Made by a program: the position numbers and the translations under genes. From the NCBI GenBank assembly GCA_002633025.1, contig NMRB01002238.1, forward strand, positions 25,456-89,455: a stretch of DNA of 64,000 nucleotides, read 5' to 3'. Each line of letters opens with the position of its first letter. Within the stretch, counting starts at the first letter, position 1. This stretch comes from Notospermus geniculatus (lineage: Eukaryota; Nemertea; Pilidiophora; Heteronemertea; Lineidae). This document shows positions 35,217 through 44,950 of this stretch, piece after piece. Below the pieces are notes generated by a model. It did no database searches. It saw only the letters and a program-made list of their open reading frames with translations, and was not told where the DNA came from.

Positions 35217-35443
35217 TCCCCAATAAATACAACTGGACAATTTTCAGAGTTTCATTGCACACATGTGTATCTCTGGTGGCAAATCGTGAAGAACAACTGA
35301 GGACATAGGTCAACATACATGTAGGCTGATGAAAAATGTTTGCTAAGTGGGCCTGCAGAATACAGAAACATCATCTGTTCCTGCATTGGTTTTATGAGAT
35401 CATAGAAATTTGCTGACTGGGCAACTTTTCTGCTGACCTTGTT

Positions 35444-35829
35444 GTCCCCCGGAGCCCTCGGAGGGGGACTTGAAAATACCGGCCGTCCGTGCGCCTCTGC
35501 CGCTCGCCGCTACTAATCCCTTCCGCTCTATAACTTAAGAACGACTGAAGATTTTGGATTCATATTTGGTGGAGGGATGTATCATGGGCCAAAGGTGTGT
35601 CGCGTGAAAGAATCGGCCAAATCCAATTCTCCACTTTGCCACCAGGGGGCCAAAAGCCAAAACACAAAAACTGCGATCGCGCCTTTAATACTGAATGGAA
35701 TTTCACGAAATTTTTATGGTAGGCTCATCTAGCACGGGTACATAAGGCCATGTCAGTTGGAACATGGTGCTGTTGTGACTCCGAAAAAGTATTTATTAAG
35801 CGAGGAAAGCATTTGGGGTTTCGGGTCCG
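35444..35829 (+). mobile_element. 5' fragment of a Helitron/pearl-like element
   Basis: Starts with the hairpin GTCCCCC...GGGGGAC and contains a CTCF-like CCACCAGGGGGC at 35639-35650 followed by CAAAAGCC, as in the other family members. It has no terminal 3' hairpin, so it is truncated. It fills the gap between segments A and B. Confidence 0.5.
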
Positions 35830-36084
35830 CTTTAATCACGACCATAATCGACACTGTTGTTGTTTCCTTATTCTCTTACTCAGTAATCACCGGTAGTTAC
35901 TCATGCGATGGGACGATCTCTTGACTCTCATTATTTCTCTCCTCTGCATGGAGATTTTTGTGTGTACGGTACATAGTTCATTTCCTGGAGAAGTTTTCAG
36001 AGTTTCATTGCAGATGTCTCTGGTGGCAAGTTTCTCTACTGTAAAGGATTTCTCTACCTTCAAACTGCATGAGGACACATGCAA

Positions 36085-36246
36085 TAGGAGCTGACAGTCG
36101 GTTGACCAATAGTTGTACAGCCCAGTTCAATGCCTAGCGGACCCATTCCTGCATGATTGACCACCAATCAAGAGAATTTTCTTTTGTATTGGTCCGCCAG
36201 AACTTTGCTGCCATCTTTTGGCAATAAACGTGGCTGACTGCTCCTA
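36085..36246. mobile_element. TAGGAGC foldback element, uninterrupted copy
   Basis: About 160 bp between TAGGAGCTGACAG and CTGACTGCTCCTA. Serves as the reference for the interrupted copies at 33894 and 62402. Confidence 0.7.
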
Positions 36247-36813
36247 TTTGGGCCGAATGGGTGAGTGTCGTCCTGGGTGACCCTAGTTGTCACCCAGGAC
36301 AAAACTGGGTGACCCTAAACGTCCCTCAGAATGAGGCTGGGTGATGTTTTGACCCTAAATGTCACCCAGTTTGAAAATCCACCATTTTAAAACCTGCATC
36401 CGAGGTAAGTGGTATGCTGTTCGTGTAGGTGAAAACGAATTCTGACATCTCCATCATGGCTGCCCAAAACATTCGTGTTCCTGAAGATTGGGGCAGTTTT
36501 TGACCTCCCTTCCGCCATACAGGGACGGGATTTTATCTCCAAAGGTTGTAAGGTTAAGAACTGGTTGAAATACTAAATGGGAGATATCAGCTAAAGTATG
36601 GGGTCATGATGCAAAAACGTCACAGTCGCGTTTGTTCATTTCCATGATTTCGTGATCGCTACCTGACAGACATTCCACTATCGATCGCCAACCTCGGACG
36701 CAGGTTTTAAAATGGCGCGATTTTCCAACTGGGTGACGTTTAGGGTCTAAAATTCACCCAGCCTTGTTCTGGGGGACATTTAGGGTCATTCATCCATTCA
36801 GCCCTATTTGGAA
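36246..36813. mobile_element. GGGTGAC foldback, copy in segment B
   Basis: Same structure as 34617-35216, with small deletions in the right arm. Confidence 0.8.
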
Positions 36814-37114
36814 CGTCCCCAATAACTGGATAATTTTCAGAGTTTCATTGCACACATGTATATCTCTGGTGGCAAATCGTGAAGAACAAGTTAATCTCTA
36901 TATCCACACCTTCCAACTGAGGACATAGGTCAACATACATGTAGACTGATGAAAAATGTTTGCTAAGTGGGCCTGCAGAATACAGAAACATCATCTGTTC
37001 CTGCATTGGTTTTGTGAGATCATAGAAATTTGCTGACTTGGCAACTTTTCTGCTGACCTTGTTAATTCCTGAATTCACTTTCTCCATTAAAAGTGGGTAC
37101 CAACAAGTTATAAG

Positions 37115-37558
37115 CAGTGGTTACACTACATAAGTCCCCGTGCTTTCCCCGGGGATTTTGCGGTTACACCTATAAATCGCCGAGTCTAAATAGACCCGTG
37201 TCTGAAATCCCCGAGCTTATTAGCCCCAGCGTGCTCGAAGGGGCAACGCTGGGGCTATTTAGACATGGGGATTTTATGTAGTGTAACTGCGAAATCCCCG
37301 TGTTTATTTGTACCCGGCGACAGACGGCGATGCAAATCGATGAGTCTGCGCATGCGTATAGGATATTTCACGCCTCCAGTGGTCACTCGATGACGGAGAG
37401 TTGCCTACATGCAGTGCCCCTATCGCCGGGATATGGAACTTATTACCATTCGCACTTTTAGTAGTGTAACCGCTCGCCGTGTCAACGCTGTGTTTTTTCT
37501 GGTTCAGAAAAACCCCGTGTCTCAAAAAGCACGGGGATTTTGGATAGGTGTAACCAGG
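37115..37558. mobile_element. hAT-like MITE with CAGTGGTTACAC ends
   Basis: The left end CAGTGGTTACACTACATAAG, then TCCCCGTGC, is mirrored by GCACGGGGATTTTGG...GGTGTAACCAGGG. Multiple GGGGATTT subrepeats in both orientations lie inside. No transposase and no clear target duplication. Confidence 0.75.
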
Positions 37559-38103
37559 GCTATACTGAGGAAGGCACTGAGAATTTCAAGTCGTCTGTTG
37601 TCTATACATGCAACATATTTACCATCAGGATAATATGCAGAAAATCATATGGTTATGTTCTCTATTCAAATATAATTCTCCATACATCAATCTTGCTTAG
37701 AAATACTAAGGAACAGCTGTTGTGGGATGTATTCAGACTATAATCTATAGGCCTTAGAACTAGGCATGAAATATCGATACTGTCTGCACTGATAAAATCT
37801 TTGTAGTAATTGTCAATTTATCAGGTCCATCACCGCGCGCAGTAGCAAGTGCTACAGAGGATGAAATGTACATGTGGATTTTTGTGTAAGTATAATTATT
37901 CAGTAGGGAGGTTTAGCAAGCTTACGTTTTACATTTACGATTACGATTTAACGACGTCATGACGTCATTACAGAGTGACGTGGCGCCTTGTGACGCGATG
38001 GCGCCATCATCTGACGTAAGGCTTTTCGTCTATGATAAAATGTTGTTGATGTATCCCATGTTTGTCCGGCTCTCAAAGACACATAGGCCCATCATTTTAC
38101 TTG

Positions 38104-39441
38104 TTAGCTCACTGGGGTGAGCTATTACGATGGTGCAGCGTCCGTCGTCGTCCGTTAGCAGGGCACGTTTCGTAACCGCTGGAGCTATTGATCTGAAACT
38201 TGGTACATATATACCCCTAGGTCAGATGACCCATGACACCAAGTTTCGGTCCCATTCGACTCTCAGTTTGGCCACCAAGTGGCGGAAACCAAAAACACAA
38301 AAAGTGCAATAACTCCTGAACTAATGACTAGATCATCTCCAAATTTTTATCATAGGTGTAGCTAATAAGGATACATAACATATATAACGGGTTTTTGATT
38401 TGACCTACTTTTCAAGGTCACAGAGGTCAAAGTTCGACAAAAGTGACGAACCTGCCACAGTTTGTCATTATTTCACCGAGCAACTTCATATCTTGCATAA
38501 ACATGCATTGGAGGGGTACCTTAAAAAATACCAAGTTTCGGCCCGATTCGACATCCAATATGGCCGCCAGGTGGCGTAACCTGAAAATCAAGTAAGTGCT
38601 ATTACTCAGGAACGGCTTGACGCAGAGTGCTCAAATTTGATATTTACCTCCATCTAGATGACCTTTACATGCATGTCAAATTTCGGCCTGATTTGACTTC
38701 AAACATGGCCACCAGGTGGCGTAACCCAAAAATCATCAAAGTGCTGTAACTCAGGAACGCCTTAACCCAAAGCGCTCCAATGTGCTATGTGGCCCCCTGC
38801 AGATGACCTTTATGTCCATGTGAAGTTTCGGCCCGATCGGACATCCAATATGGCCGCCAGGTGGCGTAACCCGAAAATCATCAAAGTGCTGTAACTCAGG
38901 AACGCCTTAACCCAAAGCGCGCCAATGTGCTATGTGGCCCCCTGCAGATGACCTTTATGTCCATGTGAAGTTTCGGCCCGATCGGACATCCAATATGGCC
39001 GCCAGGTGGCGTAACCCGAAAATCATCAAAGTGCTGTAACTCAGGAACGCCTTAACCCAAAGCGCGCCAATGTGCTATGTGGCCCCCTGCAGATGACCTT
39101 TATGTCCATGTGAAGTTTCGGCCCGATCGGACATCCAATATGGCCGCCAGGTGGCGTAACCCGAAAATCATCAAAGTGCTGTAACTCAGGAACGACTTGA
39201 CCCAAAGCGCTCCAATGTGCTATGTAGTCCCCTGCAGATGACCTTTATGTGCATGTGAAGTTCCAGCCCGATCGGACATCCAATATGGCCGCCAGGTGGC
39301 ATAACCCAAAAATCATCAAAGTCTCTTCTGGGAATGACTTGACCCAGATTGCTCATAACTGATATGTAGGCCTACCTCCCTCTGTCATTAGACTATTATG
39401 TCCAACCCAGTGAGCACATGGTCCATGGACCATTTCATAAT
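38104..39441 (+). mobile_element. Helitron/pearl-like nonautonomous element, copy B, with 145-bp array
   Basis: The 5' hairpin TAGCTCACTGGGGTGAGCTA and the 3' palindrome ATGGTCCATGGACCAT-TTCATAAT match copy A. The 5' 350 bp align with 28357-28660. The centre is a tandem array. This matches the known layout of bivalve pearl elements and related Helitron-derived repeats (conserved flanks, tandem core, no TIR). Class by analogy. Confidence 0.7.
38531..39400 (+). repeat. Six tandem 145-bp units, each with a CTCF-like box
   Basis: The box CCGCCAGGTGGC or CCACCAGGTGGC starts at 38564, 38709, 38854, 38999, 39144 and 39289, exactly 145 bp apart. The units starting at 38821 and 38966 look identical, so amplification is recent. 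Confidence 0.95.
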
Positions 39442-39654
39442 CTTCACTACAACTTGAACATTTACCCATTATTAGGTGTGTCAAATTGAAAGCGATTTAT
39501 TTCATTACGAACGTGAAAGATTTGGTGTTGATTAAATCGTAAGTTTCTTACGCGTAGCAAGCGATTTGCACGTAAAAAACTCCCGCATAGCCAACGTCAT
39601 GACCTTTTCAAATTGTAATCGTAAATGTAAAACGTAAGCTTGCTAAAACTCCCT

Positions 39655-40820
39655 AGTATATTATTAAGTATACAGGTTTTCAGTTTTAACCGTTTTGAGT
39701 CAGCAGTGTAAATGAATTTGGGAGCTCGTTTACATGTGCCATTGACCGGACGTCATGAGCATATGAAAAATCAAACTCAATTCGTGCACCAGGTAAATCA
39801 AGGATATGCCCATGCACACAACCTCGTCTGATGAGTTCAATTATAAAATTAAAGATAGCGCCACCTTACGCATGATGCCAATCAAGCGGAAATGCAGTGG
39901 ATACCATGGTGGACCTATTGTCTTTGAAAATATATTTTTTAATATTCTACTCGATGAAGAAATCCCTGTGGTATAATTCCATTGCTCATCTATAAAATTG
40001 TGAATTTTCCTCTGTGCAACCTAGCTACTGTTTTGTTTCAGGGACACGTATGGTCCTCAGATGATACTCTATTGTCCATGAAATTTCCATTATATATGTT
40101 AGACAAGAGCTTTGTCAGATTTCCATGAAAAGCACATAGGCCTAGTAATCTATATGGATATTTCATCTATGCTTCGGTATAATTGGCCAACCAGATGTGT
40201 TCCTGGTGTATCAGTGCACTTGATGAAAGGATAGATCGGCCTGAAGGCCACCTCTGTTAACCAGGCGTACATCGCACTTGTGACTGGAAGTAACTGATCT
40301 AATCAGTCGCTGGTGATGTATGCGCTGTGCGCACATTGCAAATTCAGCAACTCAGTAAAACCAAGAATTTATAAGTACCGGTACCAAGAATGTACAACTC
40401 CGAATATGTGCCAAAAAGTGAGTTTGCTAATTTGCCTCTGGTGACCCTGTAACTGAAGGGATCTTAATTTGTGAAGGATTATTGTGTAGAGAAGATCATT
40501 ACAAACAAAATGACACCTCTCATAGTTATATGCACTCAGAAATAACCGAGCTACAGAGCAGTTTTGAATTCGACAAATTGATATTGTACTTGATCTCAGG
40601 GTTGGGCGCTCTGACCTATACAACAAATCCATGGTTTCAGCAAAATAAAAAAAACTTTGTATGCCAGTAATATGTCTGTAACTTTATACCTGTACATGTA
40701 TAAGAATATTGATGATATTCTAAATAATACAATTCAGCCAACAACTGTTAAATCTAAACATTGGTTAGTTTAGAAGTCCTATAATTACCATACACCCTCT
40801 ATTATCAGAAAAAGTAACTT
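39655..40820. other. Unassigned sequence
   Basis: Nothing recognised; short frames only. Confidence 0.4.
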
Positions 40821-40837
40821 AATGCCCACCCTTTTGC

Positions 40838-40909
40838 TTCTCACACACAAAGTTTGTGTGAGTGGATGACGAGTTGCAGGGTAAAATCTCCTGTGGTGGG
40901 AGGATGGAC
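40838..40909. repeat. Dispersed hairpin repeat, partial copy
   Basis: TCACACACAAAGTTTGTGTGA hairpin, then GTGGATGACGAG and GGGAGGATGG, the same order as in the fuller copy at 42096-42219. Confidence 0.55.
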
Positions 40910-40996
40910 TTCAAGCAGCTCTGATTGGAGGGTACTTTGCTTTTTGGAAAGTTTACAAGTGCTGAATAACTGGTGATCTGTCAGCTCCCTCATCAT

Positions 40997-41442
40997 GGGG
41001 AGCCACGGTGGTGTAGTGGTTTGGGCCTCCGACTAGCAGTCAGAGGATCCCGGGTTCGAATCCCGCTGCTGGCGTGAGACTTTGGGCAAGTCTCTTTGCC
41101 TTACTGGCCTCTCTCCACCCAGGTGTATAAATGGGTACCGGTCGGAAATGCTCAGATTGTAGCGCTGAATGAGCAGCTCATCTGAGTTCTACTGAAAGGT
41201 TTCAGGATAGACTGGGGTTAAAGTGTGAAGTCGGATGACACCTCTACCGTTGTTGATAGGGAGGTTTCGAAATCAAACGATAAACGTTAACGTTAACGAC
41301 AACTTTATTTTTGTACCGAAAATGCAATACAAAATCTGGTTAACATGGTTAATGTGTAGTATGAAAAATAACGTTGTCGTAAAAGTTTGGTTTATCGTTT
41401 GATTTGAAACCTCCCCGATATCAGACTTTAACTTTAACTTTT
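40997..41442 (+). mobile_element. tRNA-derived SINE, interrupted by a MITE
   Basis: The head has GTGGTGTAGTGGTTTGGG (A box) and GGTTCGAATCC at 41053-41063 (B box), 33-34 bp apart. The body includes CACCCAGGTGTATAAATGGG, typical of widespread marine-invertebrate SINEs. It ends in (ACTTTA)n-like repeats. The body is split by 41259-41416. Confidence 0.85.
41259..41416. mobile_element. GGGAGG foldback MITE inside the SINE
   Basis: GGGAGGTTTCGAAATCAAAC and its inverse ending CCTCCCC at 41416 are flanked by GATA on both sides (41255-41258 and 41417-41420). Shares its terminal GGGAGGTTT with the element at 37906. Confidence 0.85.
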
Positions 41443-42095
41443 ATGGCAGTGACAAGTGCAGTAGATGAAGAAATGGAAAAAGGGTTCATCCATCTCTTTC
41501 ACCTGTTGATTTCCTCAGAAAAACAGATCTAATATGATAAACAACCAGACATCAGATGCTGTCTACCACCAGTTTCTTCACCTTCCTCCCAATTAAGTGT
41601 CTCCGGCAAGATCACCCCTTCTTCTCCTTTATTTGTCCCTACCTCCCTGCGTTTGTACCCTTACATGTCAATTCCATGTCATTAGATCCAACAAAAAGAG
41701 CTTATTAATAAGTCGTATTAGGTATCATTAATAGGTCCCTGCAGACATGTTAGCACCCTTTATAGCTACCCGACGTCAATGAAAACTGGTTGATAATCTT
41801 GCAAATGTCAGAGGAGATGACACCCACATGACATTCTTCGGTAGTTTTCACTCCTGGCTTTTATCTTTGCCCACTTTTGGTTCCTCCTGTCTCCGTGTAA
41901 CACCACCTTGACAATGAGTGAAGTCAATTGTTTTCTCACTTCATACAATTACTTTGGGGTGAAAATTTGCTATCAAGGTAATGCTGGGAGGCTATTCTAA
42001 TGCTGGGGGATTCTATCGCTTGACTTTGTAACTTCTCTTAAAAGGCCAGTGTATCATAAATGTTTCTAGTAGTTTTCTGTTTTGCCAGCAGGTGA
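41443..42095. other. Unassigned sequence
   Basis: Nothing recognised. Confidence 0.4.
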
Positions 42096-42219
42096 CATCC
42101 TCCCATAGCAGGGCTTTGTTCCTCTTCATACACTCTTTCATACACGCACACACACTTCGTGTGAGTGGATGAAGAGGATTGAGGTAAAAACCCCTGCTGT
42201 GGCACCTGTGGGAGGATGG
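42096..42219. repeat. Dispersed hairpin repeat, full copy
   Basis: CATCCTCCCATAGCAGGG at the left is mirrored by CCCTGCTGTGG...GGGAGGATGG at the right, around a CACACACTTCGTGTGAG hairpin. Confidence 0.6.
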
Positions 42220-42598
42220 TACGAGATGAGACTTACTGAATTTATTAGATCACTCGCAAGTAAGATTAACCACATTTTCCCATGACATGAACTTGGGTTG
42301 AGATCCCAGCCCGAGTTTAAGGAAAATCAGCCTGAACCCTATTGTTAGCTGAGGCATTTTGGGGGGGGGGGGCTTATTTGACTTGTGCATCTCTGAATCA
42401 GTCCAACTGCATCTTTAGATCTGGATCAAAACTATCCTCCATGCTTGTATGACACGTTGGGGATTGTTTCTCAGTTTGCCGGTTCCTGAATGAAGATATC
42501 TGTTCAGTGATTTTCAGGAAGTTGCCAGATTCAGCAAACATTTCAGGATTAATTTTCTGGCGATATATCTTATGAATTCCAGATTTATATTATATCTG

Positions 42599-42879
42599 CA
42601 GGGTTTCCACCAGGATTATTTTTGATGGGGTGATGAGAAGGCCGCTCATATTGTGAAGGGCCACGGGTGAGATTCTGTAGAAATTTTTTGAAATAAGCAG
42701 TGTGAAAGAAGCGATTTGCAAGCATCTCAGACATAAAAATGAAGTAAAAATCAAAGCTTACCACTGCCACAATATAATTTCAAAACATTAGTCAGTAAAC
42801 CTGAGGGGGTGATATCCCCTCTGAAATTATTAGAGGGGTAGATCACCCTCATCCCCCCCCCCATCTGGCGGAAACACTG
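42599..42879. mobile_element. hAT-like MITE with CAGGGTTTCC ends
   Basis: CAGGGTTTCCACCAGGA and the inverse TCTGGCGGAAACACTG bound about 280 bp of noncoding sequence. TIRs are imperfect and the target duplication was not found. Confidence 0.6.
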
Positions 42880-43403
42880 ACTGGATTCTTTGCAGGGGCT
42901 GATGTGGCAACCACAAGGCCAACAGTTCGGTTCAATACGTGTAAAAATATATGCTACGTACATTGTATACTCCGATGGGAGTATAATAGTACTCGCACAG
43001 GAGTAGTATACTCCCACCGGAGTAGTACTCCAGTGATTGCTAATTACTAAGTTGTCACGTGTCCCCTTGGAGTCCTCAACCAATCCAGCCACCTGTTGGC
43101 AAACACGCCAGATCAGATTCAGCCCATTGATTTATTTTCTTGATGATTGATGGTAGCAATTTAAGCGACACCAGATTTTTGTCAATATTTGAATATGAAG
43201 CCACCAAAATATTGATTTCCTGTGTTATATTGCAAGATTGATGCGCTGTGCAAGGCATTGAATGATCCAGGTGCTTTCTTGGCTCCTGTGTTTAGATTGT
43301 AACTCGTGGATTCCTGCCTGGAGAAGGGATGTGTCACTGCAATTGGAGTTTGTGTGAAATTGATGAATTTCAATTTGTGTCACTCCAGCAATATGATATT
43401 TGG

Positions 43404-43710
43404 CAGGGGTAGGCTGTGGGGGGAGGTGCACGTGCACCCCCCTCCCCGCAGCAGTAAGAGAGTTCCGCTCTGGACAAGCAGAAAAAATCAACCTTGTAAT
43501 CGTGTAAATTTTGGCTAAGAATAGCACTGAAATCATGTCTCAGAGCATCTAAATTCCAACATTTTCTGGGGGAGGACCCCAGACCCCCTCCAGAGCACAC
43601 CTTTCTTACTCTTCAGCATACTGTGAAACTTAATGCCTACGCTAGCTGCGGGAGGAGTTCCGCTTTCACAAAAGTGTGCACCTCCCCAGGCTCACACCAG
43701 CCTACCCCCT
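43404..43710. mobile_element. Foldback MITE with AGGGGTAGGCTG ends
   Basis: The left end runs AGGGGTAGGCTG then GGGGAGGTGCAC; its inverse ends at 43710 (GTGCACCTCCCC, then CAGCCTACCCCCT). A further small palindrome, GGTGCACGTGCACC, lies inside the left arm. Frames overlapping it are by-products. Confidence 0.7.
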
Positions 43711-44032
43711 TGATTTGGTGGTTGAAAAACACTTGGACTCAGATTGTACCTCCACGTATCTTTTGTTGAGAGTTGGCCTGACGGTTGAGGTCAAGTAGAT
43801 AAAGATGGTTGGACTTTCATCCCTTTAGTGAAGGGGTTTCTTCTCATGGGTGTTTGCAGTGGATAGGTCCGGTGCCAGAGATGTCTACTAGCAGTGGCAC
43901 TGGCGGGAGAACAGAGTTGCATGTGCACGGTTATTGCTCTGGAGATCCACAGCAAAGGAATTTGTGGGGACAGGTGCCTGGCCAGGTATTTGATTAGGAA
44001 GAAGCTCTTTCCTGAGGTTGTGAGTGTTTTAT

Positions 44033-44200
44033 GAAGGTCTCATGCCCATAATGTTAACTTCGTTAGGGTCTCCTGCCCAACATGTTCAATTGCAGAGGGT
44101 CTCCTGTCCAATAGGTTCATTTGGGGAGCGTCTCCTCTACAACCTGTTCAATTACAGAGGGTCTCATGTCCAGTGCATTAATTTGGGGAAGGTCTCCTGC
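44033..44200 (+). repeat. Dimeric minisatellite, left part
   Basis: Units of about 31 bp alternate between TTCAATTACAGAGGGTCTCC and TTCACTTGGGGAAGGTCTCC types, with TGCCCAATGTG linkers. Continues at 44568. Confidence 0.85.
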
Positions 44201-44204
44201 CAAC

Positions 44205-44562
44205 ATTTCGTTTTTCTGCCCATTACTCCAGAGACGGCGGTCACCTCCCCTTACCTTTGATGTGGGGAGGTGCAATTAGCATGTTTACTCATAGATTAAC
44301 TACAGATTGGGCTTCTGCCTAAGACTAAAATCTCGGTTGGTATTGGCCCGATTGATGCGCAAGTAACTCCATTCTTTCTAGAATGACTTTGGTACTGGAT
44401 AAAAGTTTTTTAAATGTCGAAAACGACCCAGAAATAAGGAATTTGTGAAGTTGTTTTTCCGGCGAATTCGCTTCGAGAAAGCTGATTTTACTATGTCCAC
44501 AATTACGCACACCCCCACCGGCCTACNTCTGCCAGAGTCCAGTAATGGGCAAAAAAACGTCA
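44205..44562. mobile_element. TIR insertion within the minisatellite
   Basis: CGTTTTTCTGCCCATTACTCC at about 44209 is mirrored by AGTAATGGGCAAAAAAACG ending at 44559. The n at 44527 lies within. The array sequence resumes directly after it. Confidence 0.65.
44527..44527. other. Single-n assembly joint
   Basis: Inside the TIR insertion near its right arm. Confidence 0.5.
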
Positions 44563-44567
44563 TGAAA

Positions 44568-44950
44568 ATGTTTCAATTACAGAGAATCTCCTGTCCATTG
44601 TGTTCACTTGGGGAAGGTCTCCTATCCAATGTGTTCAATTACAGAGGGTCTCCTGCCGAATGTGTTCACTTGGGGAAGGTCTGCCCAACGTGTTCAACAA
44701 TAATTACAGAGGGTCTCCTGTCCCATGTGTTCAATTTCAGAGGGTCTCCTGCCCATTGTGTTGACTTGGCGGAGGTCTCATTGCCAACATGTTCAATTAC
44801 AGATGGTCTCCTCTCCGTTGTGTTCACTTGCGGAATGTCTCCTGTCCAATGTGTTCAATTACAGAGGGTCTCCTGCCCAATGTGGTCACTTGGGGATGGT
44901 CTTCTGCTCAATGTGTTCACTTGGGAAGAGACTTCTGTTCAGTGTGTTTG
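44568..44950 (+). repeat. Dimeric minisatellite, right part
   Basis: About 12 units, same alternation as 44033-44200. The long open frame 44445-44969 is a by-product of the repeat and also crosses the n. Confidence 0.85.

Larger units (their letters stand above)
33646..35443. repeat. Segmental duplication, copy A
   Basis: Direct duplicate of 35830-37063: same order of sequence from TTAATCACGACCATAATCG to GCTGACCTTGTT, close to identical outside indels. Copy A has an extra stretch of about 570 bp at 33988-34560 made of two MITEs. The copies are separated by a Helitron-like fragment. Confidence 0.9.
35830..37063. repeat. Segmental duplication, copy B
   Basis: Counterpart of 33646-35443 without the two CRE-bearing MITEs, so it preserves their empty site near 36187. 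Confidence 0.9.
37906..39654. mobile_element. GGGAGG foldback element with a Helitron-like element inside
   Basis: Arms of about 45 bp beginning GGGAGGTTTAGCAAGCTTAC are mirrored before 39654. AGTA occurs on both sides (37902-37905 and 39655-39658) and may be the target duplication. Without its insert at 38104-39441 the element would be about 400 bp. Confidence 0.75.

Noticed and set aside
42358-42372. G-quadruplex element at the G homopolymer
   Set aside because: A single G-run without the spaced runs of a typical quadruplex; also a likely sequencing-length error.
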